The translations under genes and the position numbers were made by a program. Under the pieces are notes generated by a model, which did no database searches, was not told the origin of the DNA, and saw only the letters and a list, made by a program, of their open reading frames with translations. A stretch of 64,000 nucleotides of DNA from Pontibacter indicus (GTDB lineage: Bacteria; Bacteroidota; Bacteroidia; Cytophagales; Hymenobacteraceae): positions 1,116,001 through 1,180,000 of the forward strand of contig NZ_FTPP01000001.1 of assembly GCF_900156345.1 (NCBI RefSeq), in the 5' to 3' direction. Positions 8,441 through 17,679 of this stretch are shown piece after piece (within the stretch, counting starts at the first letter, position 1; each line of letters begins with the position of its first letter).

Positions 8441-9379
8441 TTAGTGCAAATCCTGTGCGGACAGATAACGCTCCGCATCCAGTGCGGCCATGCAGCCTGA
8501 ACCAGCTGCCGTAACAGCCTGGCGGTACGTAAAGTCCTGCACGTCACCACAGGCGAACACCCCGTCAATGTTGGTTTTGCTCGTACCCGGAATGGTTCTA
8601 ATATATCCGTTCTCGTCCAGGTTCAGGTAGTCGGCAAAAATACCGGAGTTTGGTTGATGGCCGATCGCCACGAAAAAGCCCTTTACAGGAATCTCGCGCA
8701 GCTCGTCCGTCAGCACATTGCGCACACGCACACCTTCCACGGCAAATTCACCTAAGATATCGTCCGTCACTGAGTTCCAGAGGATCTCGATGTTCTTGGT
8801 CTTCTTGACACGCTCCTGCATAATAGTGGAGGCGCGCATCTCGTCACGACGAACGATCATGTATACCTTGTTGCAGATGTTGGCCAGGTAAGTGGCCTCC
8901 TCAGCTGCCGTGTCACCGGCGCCTACGATCGCTACATCCTGTCCGCGGTAAAAGAAACCGTCGCAAACGGCGCAGGCGCTTACCCCGCTCCCATTCAGGC
9001 GGACTTCAGACTCCATGCCCAACCATTTGGCAGACGCGCCGGTGGAGATGATAACGGTATGCGCTTCAATTACCTTCTGGTCATCTATCGTTACTTTGTG
9101 CGGCTGCGAAGAAAAATCCACGGCTGTGGCGATGCCATACCTTACGTCTGTGCCAAAGCGTTCCGCCTGGCGCTTAAAGTCCTCCATCATCTGCGGACCG
9201 TTGATGCCATCCGGATAACCCGGGTAATTTTCTACGTCGTTTGTGATGGTAAGCTGACCGCCAGGCTGCAACCCCTGGTACAGCACAGGGTTAAGGCCGG
9301 CACGTGAAGCATAGATGGCTGCTGTATAACCAGCGGGACCTGACCCGATGATCAGGCATTTTACTTTCTCTATTTCCAT
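8441..9379 (-). CDS. trxB: thioredoxin-disulfide reductase
   Basis: FAD- and NADPH-dependent reductase of thioredoxin, 312 residues, typical low-Mr TrxR length. The FAD-binding dinucleotide motif GSGPAGYTAA is near the N-terminus, the redox-active CAVC is at about 136-139, the NADPH motif VGAGDTAAEEA follows, and the C-terminal FAD motif FACGDVQD is present. The ATG at 9379 gives MEIEKVKCLIIGSG; the extra upstream residues start at a TTG that overlaps a TATACTTG promoter-like word (9410-9417). It lies between the bshB1 operon and the sigma gene, all on one strand. Confidence 0.94.
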   Translation of the reverse strand: MEIEKVKCLIIGSGPAGYTAAIYASRAGLNPVLYQGLQPGGQLTITNDVENYPGYPDGINGPQMMEDFKRQAERFGTDVRYGIATAVDFSSQPHKVTIDDQKVIEAHTVIISTGASAKWLGMESEVRLNGSGVSACAVCDGFFYRGQDVAIVGAGDTAAEEATYLANICNKVYMIVRRDEMRASTIMQERVKKTKNIEILWNSVTDDILGEFAVEGVRVRNVLTDELREIPVKGFFVAIGHQPNSGIFADYLNLDENGYIRTIPGTSKTNIDGVFACGDVQDFTYRQAVTAAGSGCMAALDAERYLSAQDLH

Positions 9380-9502
9380 GTCTATGTGAGGCTTATTCGA
9401 AATTGGTTGCAAGTATACAAAAAATATGATGCTCTGCCTGCATACTTCCTGTGTTAATTAGCACAAACCCGACGGAGAGCAACTATCCCTTGCCGGAAAT
9501 GC

Positions 9503-9536
9503 AAAGAGCCCTGACCTTTCGGACAGGGCTCTTTTT
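9503..9536. terminator. hairpin terminator after the sigma factor gene
   Basis: AAAGAGCCCTG pairs with CAGGGCTCTTT around a ten-base loop and has flanking A and T runs. It lies 15 bases past the sigma gene stop on the minus strand. Confidence 0.85.
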
Positions 9537-9550
9537 AATGTTATATTGGC

Positions 9551-10414
9551 TTAACCGAGGTAAGGCTTCAATGCTTTGCTTCTGGAAGTGTGGCGCAGTC
9601 TGCGGATGGCTTTCTCCTTGATCTGGCGCACACGCTCACGGGTCAGGTTGAACTTCTCCCCGATCTCCTCGAGCGTTAATGAATGCTCACCGTTCAAACC
9701 AAAGTATAGCGTGATCACGTCAGCCTCGCGCTTGGTGAGGGTAGACAAGGCGCGCTGTACTTCTTTACGGAGCGAGTCGTTCATCAACCCTGTGTCCGGC
9801 GACTCTTCGTCTTCATTCTCCAGCACGTCCAACAAGCGGTTTTCCTCTCCCTGCACGAACGGTGCATCTACTGACACGTGACGACCTGAGATCTTAAGCG
9901 TGTCAACTACCTCGGCAGTCGTCAGTTCAAGTACCTCTGCGATCTCTTCCGGAGAAGGCTCACGCTCGAACTTCTGCTCCAGTTCAGAAAATGACTTGGA
10001 AATCTTGTTAAGAGAACCAACACGGTTCAGCGGCAGACGCACAATACGAGACTGCTCGGCCAATGCCTGCAGAATAGACTGACGGATCCACCAAACTGCA
10101 TAAGAGATAAACTTAAAGCCTCTTGTTTCGTCGAAACGCTTGGCAGCCTTGATCAGACCCAAGTTTCCCTCGTTAATAAGGTCGCCTAGCGAAAGGCCCT
10201 GGTTCTGGTACTGTTTGGCCACCGACACTACGAAACGCAGGTTGGCTTTGGTCAACTTCTCAAGTGCAAACTGATCTCCCTCTTTGATTCTCTGAGCAAG
10301 CGACACCTCCTCATCCGGTGTAAGCAAATCGACTTTACCAATCTCCTGAAGATACTTGTCCAGCGACTGGCTTTCGCGGTTGGTGATCTGTTTGCTTATC
10401 TTGAGTTGTCTCAT
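9551..10414 (-). CDS. rpoD: primary RNA polymerase sigma factor (SigA/RpoD type)
   Basis: Housekeeping sigma factor of 287 residues. It lacks region 1.1 and the non-conserved insert, the usual compact form in Bacteroidota. Region 1.2 is [18 protein letters not shown]. Region 2 contains [32 protein letters not shown] and [12 protein letters not shown] (the -7 recognition helices). Region 3 follows, and region 4 has [14 protein letters not shown] with the helix-turn-helix [19 protein letters not shown]. This factor would read the TAnnTTTG promoters seen across the window. It is a single gene followed by a terminator. ATG start at 10414. Confidence 0.95.
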   Translation of the reverse strand: MRQLKISKQITNRESQSLDKYLQEIGKVDLLTPDEEVSLAQRIKEGDQFALEKLTKANLRFVVSVAKQYQNQGLSLGDLINEGNLGLIKAAKRFDETRGFKFISYAVWWIRQSILQALAEQSRIVRLPLNRVGSLNKISKSFSELEQKFEREPSPEEIAEVLELTTAEVVDTLKISGRHVSVDAPFVQGEENRLLDVLENEDEESPDTGLMNDSLRKEVQRALSTLTKREADVITLYFGLNGEHSLTLEEIGEKFNLTRERVRQIKEKAIRRLRHTSRSKALKPYLG

Positions 10415-10546
10415 CAGAGTATATTGTTATTACAAAAAATGTGAAAATCTTAATTCCGGGCCCGGACTGGTAACATCAGAAAATCGCGCAAAGTTCTTAC
10501 ATTTTGAGATTAAAATCAAGAACACTTTCCGCGACGGCAAAACATA

Positions 10547-10594
10547 ATACTCCTGACGCCACTCCGCCTTATACGGAACGGGCATCAGGAGTAT
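10547..10594 (-). terminator. probable terminator of pnp
   Basis: ATACTCCTGA and TCAGGAGTAT form a ten-base-pair stem around a 28-base loop 13 bases beyond the pnp stop, with an AT-rich run after it on the minus strand. The large loop makes it less typical than the other terminators here. Confidence 0.6.
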
Positions 10595-10606
10595 ATGAAA
10601 GTAGGA

Positions 10607-12745
10607 TTATTGTTGCGCTTCAGCGCCTGGTTTCGGAAGAATCGCCTTGCGAGACAGCTTAAACTTACCTGTTTTCTTGTCTACGTCGATCAGTTTCACC
10701 TTCACCTCTTCGCCAATCTCGAGCACGCCATCCATCGTTTCGAGGCGCTCGTGCTTGATCTCGGAAATGTGCAACAGACCGTCTTTGCCTGCCATGAACT
10801 CCACAAAGGCGCCGTAAGGCTGGATGGATTTCACTTTACCGATGTAAACTTCTCCTATCTCAGGCTGTGCCACGATCGCTTTGATCTTGCTCACGGCGTT
10901 GTTCATAGAATCCTGGTTGCTGGCAAAGATGTTCACGTGGCCTTTTTCGTTCTTCTCTTCGATGATGATCGTAGCACCCGTGTCCTTCTGGATCTGCTGG
11001 ATCACCTTACCACCTGGTCCGATCACGGCACCGATGAACTCCTTGTCAATCACGATGTTGAATGAGCGTGGGGTATGCGGCTTGTAGTCAGCATTAGGGG
11101 CAGCAATGGTCTTGTTCATCTCACCTAGGATGTGCAGACGGCCTGCTCTTGCCTGTGCAAGTGCCTGGCTCAGCACATCGTGCGACAAGCCCTGTACCTT
11201 GATGTCCATCTGGCAGGCTGTGATACCTTTGCTGGTACCCGCTACCTTGAAGTCCATGTCACCCAAGTGGTCTTCATCGCCCAGGATGTCAGACAATACG
11301 GCAAACTTACCAGTCTGCTTGTCTGTGATCAGACCCATGGCTATACCTGAAACGGCATCCTTAACAGGAACACCCGCATCCATCAGCGCCAGCGAGCCGG
11401 CACACACGGTAGCCATAGAAGACGAACCGTTAGACTCCAGAATATCAGAAACCACACGGATAGTGTATGGGTTCTCTCCGTCTGCAGGAAGCACCTTCTT
11501 AAGGGCACGCAGCGCCAGGTTACCGTGACCGATCTCACGACGCCCAGGGCCTCTGTTTGGCTTCACCTCGCCTGTAGAGAAGGCAGGGAAGTTGTAGTGC
11601 AACAGGAATTTATTTGAACCTGATACCATCGCGCTGTCGATCATCTGCTCGTCCAGCTTGGTTCCCAGGGTTACAGTAGTTAGAGACTGCGTTTCGCCAC
11701 GTGTAAACACGGCAGAACCGTGTGTAGCTGGCAGGTAGTTTACTTCAGACCAGATCGGACGAATCTCGTCCAGCTGACGGCCATCCAGACGCACACGGTC
11801 ATTCAGGATCATGTTGCGTACGGCTTCTTTCTCCACGTCGTGGTAGTAGGTCTTGATGAGCGTCATGTCATAGCCATGTTCCTCACCCAGCGACTCCACA
11901 AATTCGTTCAGCACAGCGGCGAAGCCTTCTTTGCGCTCGGCTTTGTTGGCACGGCCACGCTTGGCAACTTCGTACGCTTTGTCGTAAGTGGCAGCGTATA
12001 CCTTCTGGCGCAGCTCATCATCGTGTGTTTCGTGCGAGTACTCACGCTTCTGCAGCTTGCCTACCATTTCGGCCAGTTCCATCTGGGCCTGGCACTGTAC
12101 TTTGATGGCTTCGTGTGCGAAAGCGATTGCCTCCAGCATCTCTTCTTCCGACACCTCGTTCATCTCGCCTTCCACCATGGCCACGCTGTCAATCGAAGCA
12201 CCAACGATCATGTCGATGTCGGCACGCTGCAGGTCAGAAGTCAGTGGGTTGATTACGAGCTGACCGTCGATACGGGCAACGCGCACTTCAGAGATAGGTC
12301 CGTTGAAAGGAATGTCAGATACTGCCAGTGCGGCAGAAGCGGCCAGTGCGGCAAGCGCGTCCGGCATAATCTCCGTGTCAGCAGAGATCATATGTATAGT
12401 CATTTGAGTTTCCGCATGGTAGTCTTCCGGGAACATCGGGCGCAGAATGCGGTCAACCAAACGGGAAATCAGGATTTCGTAGTCAGAAAGGCGTGCCTCT
12501 CTTTTGAGGAAGCCCCCGGGGATTTTGCCAGAAGAAGCAAACTTCTCCTGATAGTCAACTGAAAGAGGCAGAAAATCAACTCCCTCGCGGGCTTCTTTGT
12601 TAGAAACAACAGCTGCCAGTAGCATGGTGTTACCCATCTTCACGACAACAGAGCCGTCTGCCTGCTTGGCTAATTTACCAGTTTCGATAATGATCTCCCG
12701 GCCATCCGGAAGAATGATTGTTTTTGTGATTGCGGTTTGTGACAT
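10607..12745 (-). CDS. pnp: polyribonucleotide nucleotidyltransferase (PNPase)
   Basis: Phosphorolytic 3'-5' exoribonuclease and degradosome component, 712 residues. Two RNase PH domains are separated by a helical linker; the second contains the catalytic-site block with [20 protein letters not shown] and [19 protein letters not shown] acidic residues. A KH domain ([17 protein letters not shown], about 555-615) and an S1 domain ([20 protein letters not shown]) follow. The reading frame begins at a TTG two codons upstream, but the ATG at 12745 fits MSQTAITKT. It lies downstream of rpsO, the order common in bacteria, with a hairpin between the two genes. Confidence 0.97.
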   Translation of the reverse strand: MSQTAITKTIILPDGREIIIETGKLAKQADGSVVVKMGNTMLLAAVVSNKEAREGVDFLPLSVDYQEKFASSGKIPGGFLKREARLSDYEILISRLVDRILRPMFPEDYHAETQMTIHMISADTEIMPDALAALAASAALAVSDIPFNGPISEVRVARIDGQLVINPLTSDLQRADIDMIVGASIDSVAMVEGEMNEVSEEEMLEAIAFAHEAIKVQCQAQMELAEMVGKLQKREYSHETHDDELRQKVYAATYDKAYEVAKRGRANKAERKEGFAAVLNEFVESLGEEHGYDMTLIKTYYHDVEKEAVRNMILNDRVRLDGRQLDEIRPIWSEVNYLPATHGSAVFTRGETQSLTTVTLGTKLDEQMIDSAMVSGSNKFLLHYNFPAFSTGEVKPNRGPGRREIGHGNLALRALKKVLPADGENPYTIRVVSDILESNGSSSMATVCAGSLALMDAGVPVKDAVSGIAMGLITDKQTGKFAVLSDILGDEDHLGDMDFKVAGTSKGITACQMDIKVQGLSHDVLSQALAQARAGRLHILGEMNKTIAAPNADYKPHTPRSFNIVIDKEFIGAVIGPGGKVIQQIQKDTGATIIIEEKNEKGHVNIFASNQDSMNNAVSKIKAIVAQPEIGEVYIGKVKSIQPYGAFVEFMAGKDGLLHISEIKHERLETMDGVLEIGEEVKVKLIDVDKKTGKFKLSRKAILPKPGAEAQQ

Positions 12746-12845
12746 CTTCAATTCTTATTTTTTAGCATCAAATAGAACAGGGCTACCATTTGCAGCCACT
12801 GCTGGGGTACTGGCAAAGAGGAAGGGGAATAAGGAAGGGTACAGA

Positions 12846-12883
12846 AAAAATTAGGGAATCCCTGTTAGAAATTCCCTAATTTT
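12846..12883 (-). terminator. hairpin between rpsO and pnp
   Basis: AAATTAGGGAAT and ATTCCCTAATTTT pair around an 11-base loop nine bases past the rpsO stop. On the minus strand it is followed by T's, so it can act as a terminator or attenuator that limits read-through into pnp. In E. coli the rpsO-pnp junction also carries a terminator and RNase sites. Confidence 0.75.
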
Positions 12884-12891
12884 CTATAAGC

Positions 12892-13167
12892 TTATTTACG
12901 GATACCAAGCTCGGCGATGATCGCTCTGTATCTTTCAATGTCATTTTTCTGCAGGTAGTTCAGAAGTCTTCTTCTTTTACCTACCAGCTTAAGAAGGCCA
13001 AGACGAGTAGCGAAGTCTTTGTTATGAATCTTCAGGTGCTCTGTCAGATCAGCAATGCGCGTAGTGAACAGCGCGATCTGGCCTTCTGCAGAACCCGTGT
13101 CAGTCTTAGACTTGCTCAGGCTGTGCTTTTCAAAAATTTCTTGTTTCGCTTCAGTAGTTAATTTCAT
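12892..13167 (-). CDS. rpsO: 30S ribosomal protein uS15
   Basis: Small-subunit protein binding the central domain of 16S rRNA, 91 residues against 88-90 in most bacteria. Conserved features are [34 protein letters not shown] and the closing [22 protein letters not shown] at 13167 follows a TAACTTTG -7 word (13230-13223) by about 55 bases. It precedes pnp in the same direction. Confidence 0.97.
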   Translation of the reverse strand: MKLTTEAKQEIFEKHSLSKSKTDTGSAEGQIALFTTRIADLTEHLKIHNKDFATRLGLLKLVGKRRRLLNYLQKNDIERYRAIIAELGIRK

Positions 13168-13222
13168 TGCGTATAAAAAATATCAATCTGTTATAATCAG
13201 TGGATTTTTCCCGTATAAGCCG

Positions 13223-13230
13223 CAAAGTTA
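13223..13230 (-). promoter_or_regulatory. putative -7 promoter element of rpsO
   Basis: TAACTTTG on the minus strand matches TAnnTTTG, with the rpsO ATG 55 bases downstream. No clear -33 TTTG is visible in the AT-rich upstream bases. Confidence 0.45.
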
Positions 13231-13283
13231 AATAAAATATCTACATTAAAAAACTTTTTGCGGCGAGTTATTCAGGTATAGCG

Positions 13284-14711
13284 CTATATTTTGTTGCGCT
13301 TCAAACGGGTCATCAGCTTGCGCCAGAAATCAACTTCCAGCAGGCTGGAGTCGTTTTGGGCCTGGTACAGGAAGAACAAACCAATCGGCAGCAGGATGGC
13401 ATTCGCGCCCCACATCCCCGCCTCCACCGAGATCAAGCCCTCCCGGGCCCATTTCTCGCCCAGAATCCCCAGCACATACATCACGATAAAGAACATGATG
13501 GATATGATCACGGGAACGCCCAAGCCCCCTTTCTTGATGATGGCTCCCAGCGGCGCCCCGATCAGGAACATGATCACGATGGCAAAAGACTGCGTGTACT
13601 TTCGCCAGATCTCTATTTCGTAGTTGTTGGCATCGCGGCTCAGCGTTGCCACGCGCTCTTTGTAGCTGCCGGTAAAGCTCTTCACATTGCGGGCTTTGTT
13701 GGCTGCTGCCGTCATCACATCGGCCGTGGTAGGCGGCAGCGTCTTCTGCTCGTGCACCGAATCAGGCAAAACTTTGGTAAGCGGTAGACCATTCTTCACC
13801 TGCCCCGTGTCTGCTTTAAAGTACATGTAGAATGGGTCCACGTTCGGAGCGTACATCCGGCGCTCCCGCGTTCCGGACTGGCGCAGGGAGTCTGTTACCG
13901 CTGTCAGCTGCCCGATGTTCTTCATCATCTTATTATCCGAGAAGAGCTCTTCGCGGGTGCGACCCAGCTCAAAGGAAGCCAGACTGAAAATGATCTTGGT
14001 GGCGTCAAACTTCTCGCGCACAAACTGCTCCGACGAGTTCCGGAATCCGCCATTGTTCTGATCCACGTAGGTATTGCCTCGGAAAAGCTCCAGAATCAGG
14101 TAATTGTCGTTGTACTCGGTGTACATCTGACCTGAGTCAGCAAGAATTACGGTGGTGTTGTTACCGCCCTTAGAGTGGTCGTAGATCATGATGTCGCGCA
14201 GGGAGCGGCCATCGTTGAGCTTCTCGTTGATTTTGATGCTGTAGCCAGGCAGCCCGTTGTAGAAGGCCCCCTCCTTGAAGTTCATGGCAGGCTTTTTCTG
14301 CCGGATGTCCCAGAGCAGGCTATAGGCCTTGAGGTTCGCCTTCGGAACCACGTAGTTGTTGAAGAAAAAGGCCCCAATGGCAAGCGCAACCACAAAAAAG
14401 GCAACAGGGCGCAGAATGCGCGGCAAGGCTATACCTGAGGTTTTAATGGCCGTGAGCTCGTGGTGCTCCCCCAGCGTACCAAAGGTCATCAGGGCGGAGA
14501 GTAGTACGGCAAGCGGCAGGGCGACAGGCGCCATGTTGATGCTGAAGTAAAACAGCAGCTCGGCGAACACGTCGTACCCAAGGTCCTTTCCTACCAGCTC
14601 ATCGAGGTACTTGAGCATATACTGCGTAAGCAGAATAAACTCCACGATGGCAAACGTGAGGAGGAAAGGGCCGGCAAATGATTTAAGTATTAGCTTATCT
14701 AGTTTCTTCAT
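13284..14711 (-). CDS. LptF/LptG family permease
   Basis: Inner-membrane permease subunit of the lipopolysaccharide export ABC system (YjgP/YjgQ family), 475 residues. Three transmembrane segments lie in the first 120 residues (LLTFAIVEFILLTQYML, VALPLAVLLSALMTFGTL, PVAFFVVALAIGAFFFNNYV), then a large periplasmic beta-jellyroll region, then three more near the end (FAIVIMFLIGAPLGAIIKKGG, IISIMFFIVMYVLGIL, ILLPIGLFFLYQ). The coupling segment GEHHELTAIKTSGI is typical. It is longer than the roughly 360 residues of E. coli because of the periplasmic part. Whether it is LptF or LptG cannot be told. Confidence 0.88.
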   Translation of the reverse strand: MKKLDKLILKSFAGPFLLTFAIVEFILLTQYMLKYLDELVGKDLGYDVFAELLFYFSINMAPVALPLAVLLSALMTFGTLGEHHELTAIKTSGIALPRILRPVAFFVVALAIGAFFFNNYVVPKANLKAYSLLWDIRQKKPAMNFKEGAFYNGLPGYSIKINEKLNDGRSLRDIMIYDHSKGGNNTTVILADSGQMYTEYNDNYLILELFRGNTYVDQNNGGFRNSSEQFVREKFDATKIIFSLASFELGRTREELFSDNKMMKNIGQLTAVTDSLRQSGTRERRMYAPNVDPFYMYFKADTGQVKNGLPLTKVLPDSVHEQKTLPPTTADVMTAAANKARNVKSFTGSYKERVATLSRDANNYEIEIWRKYTQSFAIVIMFLIGAPLGAIIKKGGLGVPVIISIMFFIVMYVLGILGEKWAREGLISVEAGMWGANAILLPIGLFFLYQAQNDSSLLEVDFWRKLMTRLKRNKI

Positions 14712-14782
14712 GTGAGCCTGTTGGCAGTCGGGGGTCCGAAAACCCGGATATTTTCTTTAACACCGGACTTTCAAAAATCGTG

Positions 14783-14790
14783 CAAAGATA
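14783..14790 (-). promoter_or_regulatory. putative -7 promoter element of the LptF/G gene
   Basis: TATCTTTG on the minus strand fits TAnnTTTG and lies in the 100-base gap between the START-like gene and the permease, 72 bases before the permease ATG. Confidence 0.4.
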
Positions 14791-14811
14791 AGCCTTTGGT
14801 GCTAAGATGCG

Positions 14812-15213
14812 CTACCCTCCTACTATTTCACGCAATTTCTGCAGCAAGTGCTCCCACAGCTCCTCCAACTCCTCTTCATCGCTTTCCTCTGAGTAGTCAA
14901 CCACTTTCAGATACTGCTCCTGGGTCAGTTCGCTTGTCTCGATCGAGAAGTCGATATAGGATGGGTCAGAAACATGCGATTTGTCCTCGTTGAGAAAATT
15001 AAAGCGGGCGGAGCGGTTGGTACGGTGGCTCGTCATCTCAGCATAGTGGTTACTGCCGTCCCAGTAGAAATTGAACACCTTGTCCTCATCAATGGAAACG
15101 TCGTCACAAAACCACTGCGAAAGACCGCTCGGGGTGCTTAGGTATGGGTATAGCAAACGGGCAGATGCATTTACAGGGTACTCCCGCACAAATTTCGTCT
15201 TGGTTGCCTTCAT
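14812..15213 (-). CDS. START-like (START_2/AHSA1-type) domain protein
   Basis: A 133-residue cytoplasmic protein widespread in Bacteroidota as a START-like domain protein. The N-terminal part reads as a small helix-grip fold (REYPVNASARLLYPYLSTPSGLSQWF, then beta strands FNFYWDGSNHYAEMT). The C-terminal tail is very acidic (YSEESDEEELEELWEH). No catalytic residues are evident and the ligand is unknown. It precedes the LptF/G gene on the same strand, but a promoter-like word lies between them. Confidence 0.75.
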   Translation of the reverse strand: MKATKTKFVREYPVNASARLLYPYLSTPSGLSQWFCDDVSIDEDKVFNFYWDGSNHYAEMTSHRTNRSARFNFLNEDKSHVSDPSYIDFSIETSELTQEQYLKVVDYSEESDEEELEELWEHLLQKLREIVGG

Positions 15214-15305
15214 TGTTTGTTCTTGTAAGTGACTGACTAAGTATAGTGTTAATTTCTGATTGGCTAAATATACAGAAAATAAAATATTTTTTTGTGCATC
15301 AATAG

Positions 15306-15337
15306 TTGCTTTTTTTAAAACTTACCCCTTATATTTG
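15306..15337 (+). promoter_or_regulatory. promoter of the CAU tRNA gene
   Basis: TTG at 15306-15308 and TATATTTG at 15330-15337, spaced by 21 bases, fit the Bacteroidota -33/-7 pattern. The tRNA begins 11 bases after the -7 word, the distance expected for direct transcription of a stable RNA. This is the clearest promoter in the window. Confidence 0.7.
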
Positions 15338-15348
15338 CACCACAATTC

Positions 15349-15422
15349 GGCGGGGTAGCTCAGATGGTTAGAGCGTAGGATTCATAACCCTAAGGTCGGC
15401 AGTTCGATTCTGCTCCCCGCTA
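15349..15422 (+). tRNA. tRNA with anticodon CAU (tRNA-Met, elongator type likely)
   Basis: A 74-nucleotide cloverleaf: acceptor GGCGGGG with CCCCGCT, D arm GCTC/GAGC, anticodon loop TTCATAA, five-base variable loop, T arm GGCAG-TTCGATT-CTGCT and discriminator A. CCA is not encoded. The anticodon stem TAGGA/CCCTA has an A-C mismatch next to the loop. It lacks the three G-C pairs of an initiator tRNA. A CAU anticodon could also belong to the lysidine-modified tRNA-Ile, which sequence alone does not exclude. A terminator follows at once. Confidence 0.93.
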
Positions 15423-15425
15423 CAG

Positions 15426-15455
15426 AGCCCTGGAAGTAATTCCAGGGCTTTTTTT
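15426..15455 (+). terminator. terminator of the tRNA gene
   Basis: AGCCCTGGAA and TTCCAGGGCT form a perfect ten-base stem around GTAA, followed by seven T's. Confidence 0.9.
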
Positions 15456-16320
15456 ATGCCTTATACTTTTCTTCTCCACCACAGCTGCTGGACCTGGCGT
15501 TGTACTTGTTTCCTCTCTACTTATCAGCGATCCAGAGGACACGACTTAAGAAAAGTCACCATCCAGCATGCTTTCTACCCTTCGAGAGACTAAAATATAC
15601 TTTACTGCCTCTTGCCAAGGTATAGCTCTTCTTCACCTGCACCTAGGTATTGTAAAACCAGTTTAGATTTTCTGTTAAAGGAACAAGTTAAAATAGAGAC
15701 CTCTTCTCCCGAAGGCTAGTGTAACACCATGATCTCACAAAGTCTTAAAAGAAGGGCATAAATGTAAGCTGAAACGCCCGTTCTCTATACCTGTGTGGTG
15801 TATGCCTGGGCAACGAATGCAGTTCCTTTCGCAAATAGGTATAGGTATTAGTCGAGCGATGAGCACTTCGTTAAAGCTAATCCTGACAGCATGACAAGAA
15901 TAAATTGAGCATATTTCAATTAGACAGATTTCTGCAAACCAGGCTGGAATGAAATAAAGTAAAACTTAAACTTTAAGTATTCAATACCATTGATTAACAA
16001 GGGTATAATATAAAGTATCATCTGATAACTTCGTGCTGTACCTGTTGAACCTTTTTGTAATGATGAACGAAATAAAGGTATAGACCCTACATCTTCAGCC
16101 TGCTAGGCACTCGATCTGCCAACTCTTAATTTTCTTTCTGCCTATAGACCACTTTCTTCCATTCTACACAAGGGATAATGATTGAATATCAGGAAACATA
16201 AGATTTATCTGAGGGCGTTTGAGAACTAAACTTTGCAGTGTATTACACCCTATCGTCAGAATACGCAAGTCTCCATCAAATACAACTTAACTCTATTCGT
16301 CTTAAGACTTACAGGTAGAA
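15456..16320. other. gene-free intergenic region with AGGTATAG copies
   Basis: About 865 bases between the tRNA terminator and the rplT terminator with no plausible gene on either strand. Base composition is more AT-rich than the neighbouring genes. It holds four exact AGGTATAG/CTATACCT words at 15618, 15785, 15837 and 16076. No tRNA, long hairpin or coding-like frame is evident. An unrecognised small RNA cannot be excluded. Confidence 0.6.
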
Positions 16321-16324
16321 ATGC

Positions 16325-16354
16325 AAAAGGGCCTGACTTGCGCCAGGCCCTTTT
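16325..16354. terminator. terminator of the thrS-infC-rpmI-rplT operon
   Basis: AAAAGGGCCTG and CAGGCCCTTTT pair around an eight-base loop 22 bases beyond the rplT stop on the minus strand. Confidence 0.88.
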
Positions 16355-16375
16355 GTGTAATATAGCTAAAGTAAA

Positions 16376-16720
16376 TTACTTTACTTTGTCAACGATGCTC
16401 TTGAAAGCTTCCGGATGGTTCATCGCCAGGTCAGCAAGTACTTTGCGGTTCAGGTCGATGTTCGCCTTTTTCAGAGCGCCCATTAGCTGAGAGTAAGACA
16501 TGCCATGCTCACGTGCACCGGCGTTGATACGCTGGATCCAAAGGGCGCGGAAATCTCTCTTTTTCGCTTTTCTGTCACGGTAAGCATAAAGCAAACCTTT
16601 TTCAATTGCGTTTTTCGCAACTGTCCAGACATTCTTGCGACGGCCAAAGTAACCTTTGGCCATTTTCATCATTTTTTTTCTTCTGTGTCGCGCTGCGACA
16701 ACGTTTACCGATCTAGGCAT
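16376..16720 (-). CDS. rplT: 50S ribosomal protein bL20
   Basis: Early-assembly large-subunit protein, 114 residues, normal length. The basic N-terminal helix ([21 protein letters not shown]) and the globular part ([25 protein letters not shown]) are typical. It is last in the thrS-infC-rpmI-rplT order. The 97-base gap after rpmI contains a small hairpin (CTAATTCCT/AGGAGTTAG) at the rpmI stop. L20 represses this operon in some bacteria, but no matching operator can be shown here. Confidence 0.97.
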   Translation of the reverse strand: MPRSVNVVAARHRRKKMMKMAKGYFGRRKNVWTVAKNAIEKGLLYAYRDRKAKKRDFRALWIQRINAGAREHGMSYSQLMGALKKANIDLNRKVLADLAMNHPEAFKSIVDKVK

Positions 16721-16817
16721 TTTGTAAAAGTTTTGGCGGCTGGTGATCCTTTTCGATCTTCATTAAACCAGGCACCGGGTTCGTACTAAATAATTAACCG
16801 TTCTAACTCCTGAGGAA

Positions 16818-17012
16818 TTAGATTTGAAGCATCAGCTTCACTCTGTCCATATCAGCTGTGCTAACAAGGCCAGTGTGTGTCAAATTACGCTTCTGCTTAG
16901 TCGTCTTCTTGGTCAGGATGTGGCTCTTGTAAGCGTGCTTACGCTTAATTTTGCCAGTACCTGTCAAAGAAAAACGCTTCTTTGCACCAGATTTTGTTTT
17001 AACTTTTGGCAT
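16818..17012 (-). CDS. rpmI: 50S ribosomal protein bL35
   Basis: Small basic large-subunit protein of 64 residues. [20 protein letters not shown] and the later KTTKQKRNL match the family closely. It begins 24 bases after infC and is followed by rplT, the classical order. Confidence 0.96.
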   Translation of the reverse strand: MPKVKTKSGAKKRFSLTGTGKIKRKHAYKSHILTKKTTKQKRNLTHTGLVSTADMDRVKLMLQI

Positions 17013-17035
17013 GTGTATATAATTAATGAAACAAA

Positions 17036-17599
17036 TTACTTTTTAGCAGGAGGTGCCACCTTAGGTGCCAGAATCAGAAACATTCGCTTCCCTTCCAGCT
17101 TCGGCAGCTGCTCCACCTTCGCTACTTCCTCCAGTGCCTGGGCAAATTTCAGCAGCAGGATCTCTCCTCTTTCCTTGAACACGATCGTACGACCGACAAA
17201 GTGCACATAAGACTTGATCTTATAGCCACTCTCCAGGAAAGACTTTGCATGCTTCAACTTAAACTCAAAGTCGTGGTCATCTGTGTTAGGGCCGAAACGG
17301 ATCTCCTTGATGACTACCTTCTGAGCTTTGGCCTTCATCTCACGGGTTTTCTTCTTCTGCTCGTACTTGAATTTCGAGTAGTCGATGATGCGGCAAACCG
17401 GTGGATTAGCAGTTGGCGAAATCTCAACCAGGTCAAGATTCTGCTCGTTCGCTATTTTCTGAGCATCTCTTGTTGAGTATACCCCCTGCTCTACATTGTC
17501 ACCAACTAACCGGACTTCTCTGGCAGTTATTTTATCATTGACTTTGTATGGCTCCTCCACTTTTCCGCGTGGGATGTAGCGCTTGTTTGGCGTAGCTAT
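17036..17599 (-). CDS. infC: translation initiation factor IF-3 with an apparent AUA start
   Basis: IF3 prevents subunit joining and checks start codons, 187 residues with this start. The N-domain contains [18 protein letters not shown] and [21 protein letters not shown], and the C-domain contains [24 protein letters not shown] at 17560 would give a protein missing the conserved N-terminal leader. Upstream in frame the codons read [13 protein letters not shown], as Bacteroidota IF3 usually begins. The only start-like codon there is ATA at 17599-17597. It lies six bases after GGAGGT, and an in-frame TAA sits just before that, so translation must start between them. The weak start suggests IF3 autoregulation. 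Confidence 0.9.
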   Translation of the reverse strand: MATPNKRYIPRGKVEEPYKVNDKITAREVRLVGDNVEQGVYSTRDAQKIANEQNLDLVEISPTANPPVCRIIDYSKFKYEQKKKTREMKAKAQKVVIKEIRFGPNTDDHDFEFKLKHAKSFLESGYKIKSYVHFVGRTIVFKERGEILLLKFAQALEEVAKVEQLPKLEGKRMFLILAPKVAPPAKK

Positions 17600-17605
17600 A
17601 GTTTT

Positions 17606-17612
17606 ACCTCCT
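17606..17612 (-). promoter_or_regulatory. strong Shine-Dalgarno sequence of infC
   Basis: AGGAGGT on the minus strand is complementary to the 16S rRNA tail and lies six bases before the ATA codon. Most genes here have no such sequence, as is usual in Bacteroidota, so its presence decides the start of infC. Confidence 0.75.
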
Positions 17613-17679
17613 TAAATTTAGTTTCTACAATCAGGGTGCGAATATCGCACATTTTATATCAAGAAAAAAATATCTCCTC

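Noticed and set aside
11720..12562. Long plus-strand open frame (280 codons) inside pnp
   Set aside because: It is antisense to a clearly coding PNPase gene and its translation has no family-like text; it reflects codon composition of pnp.
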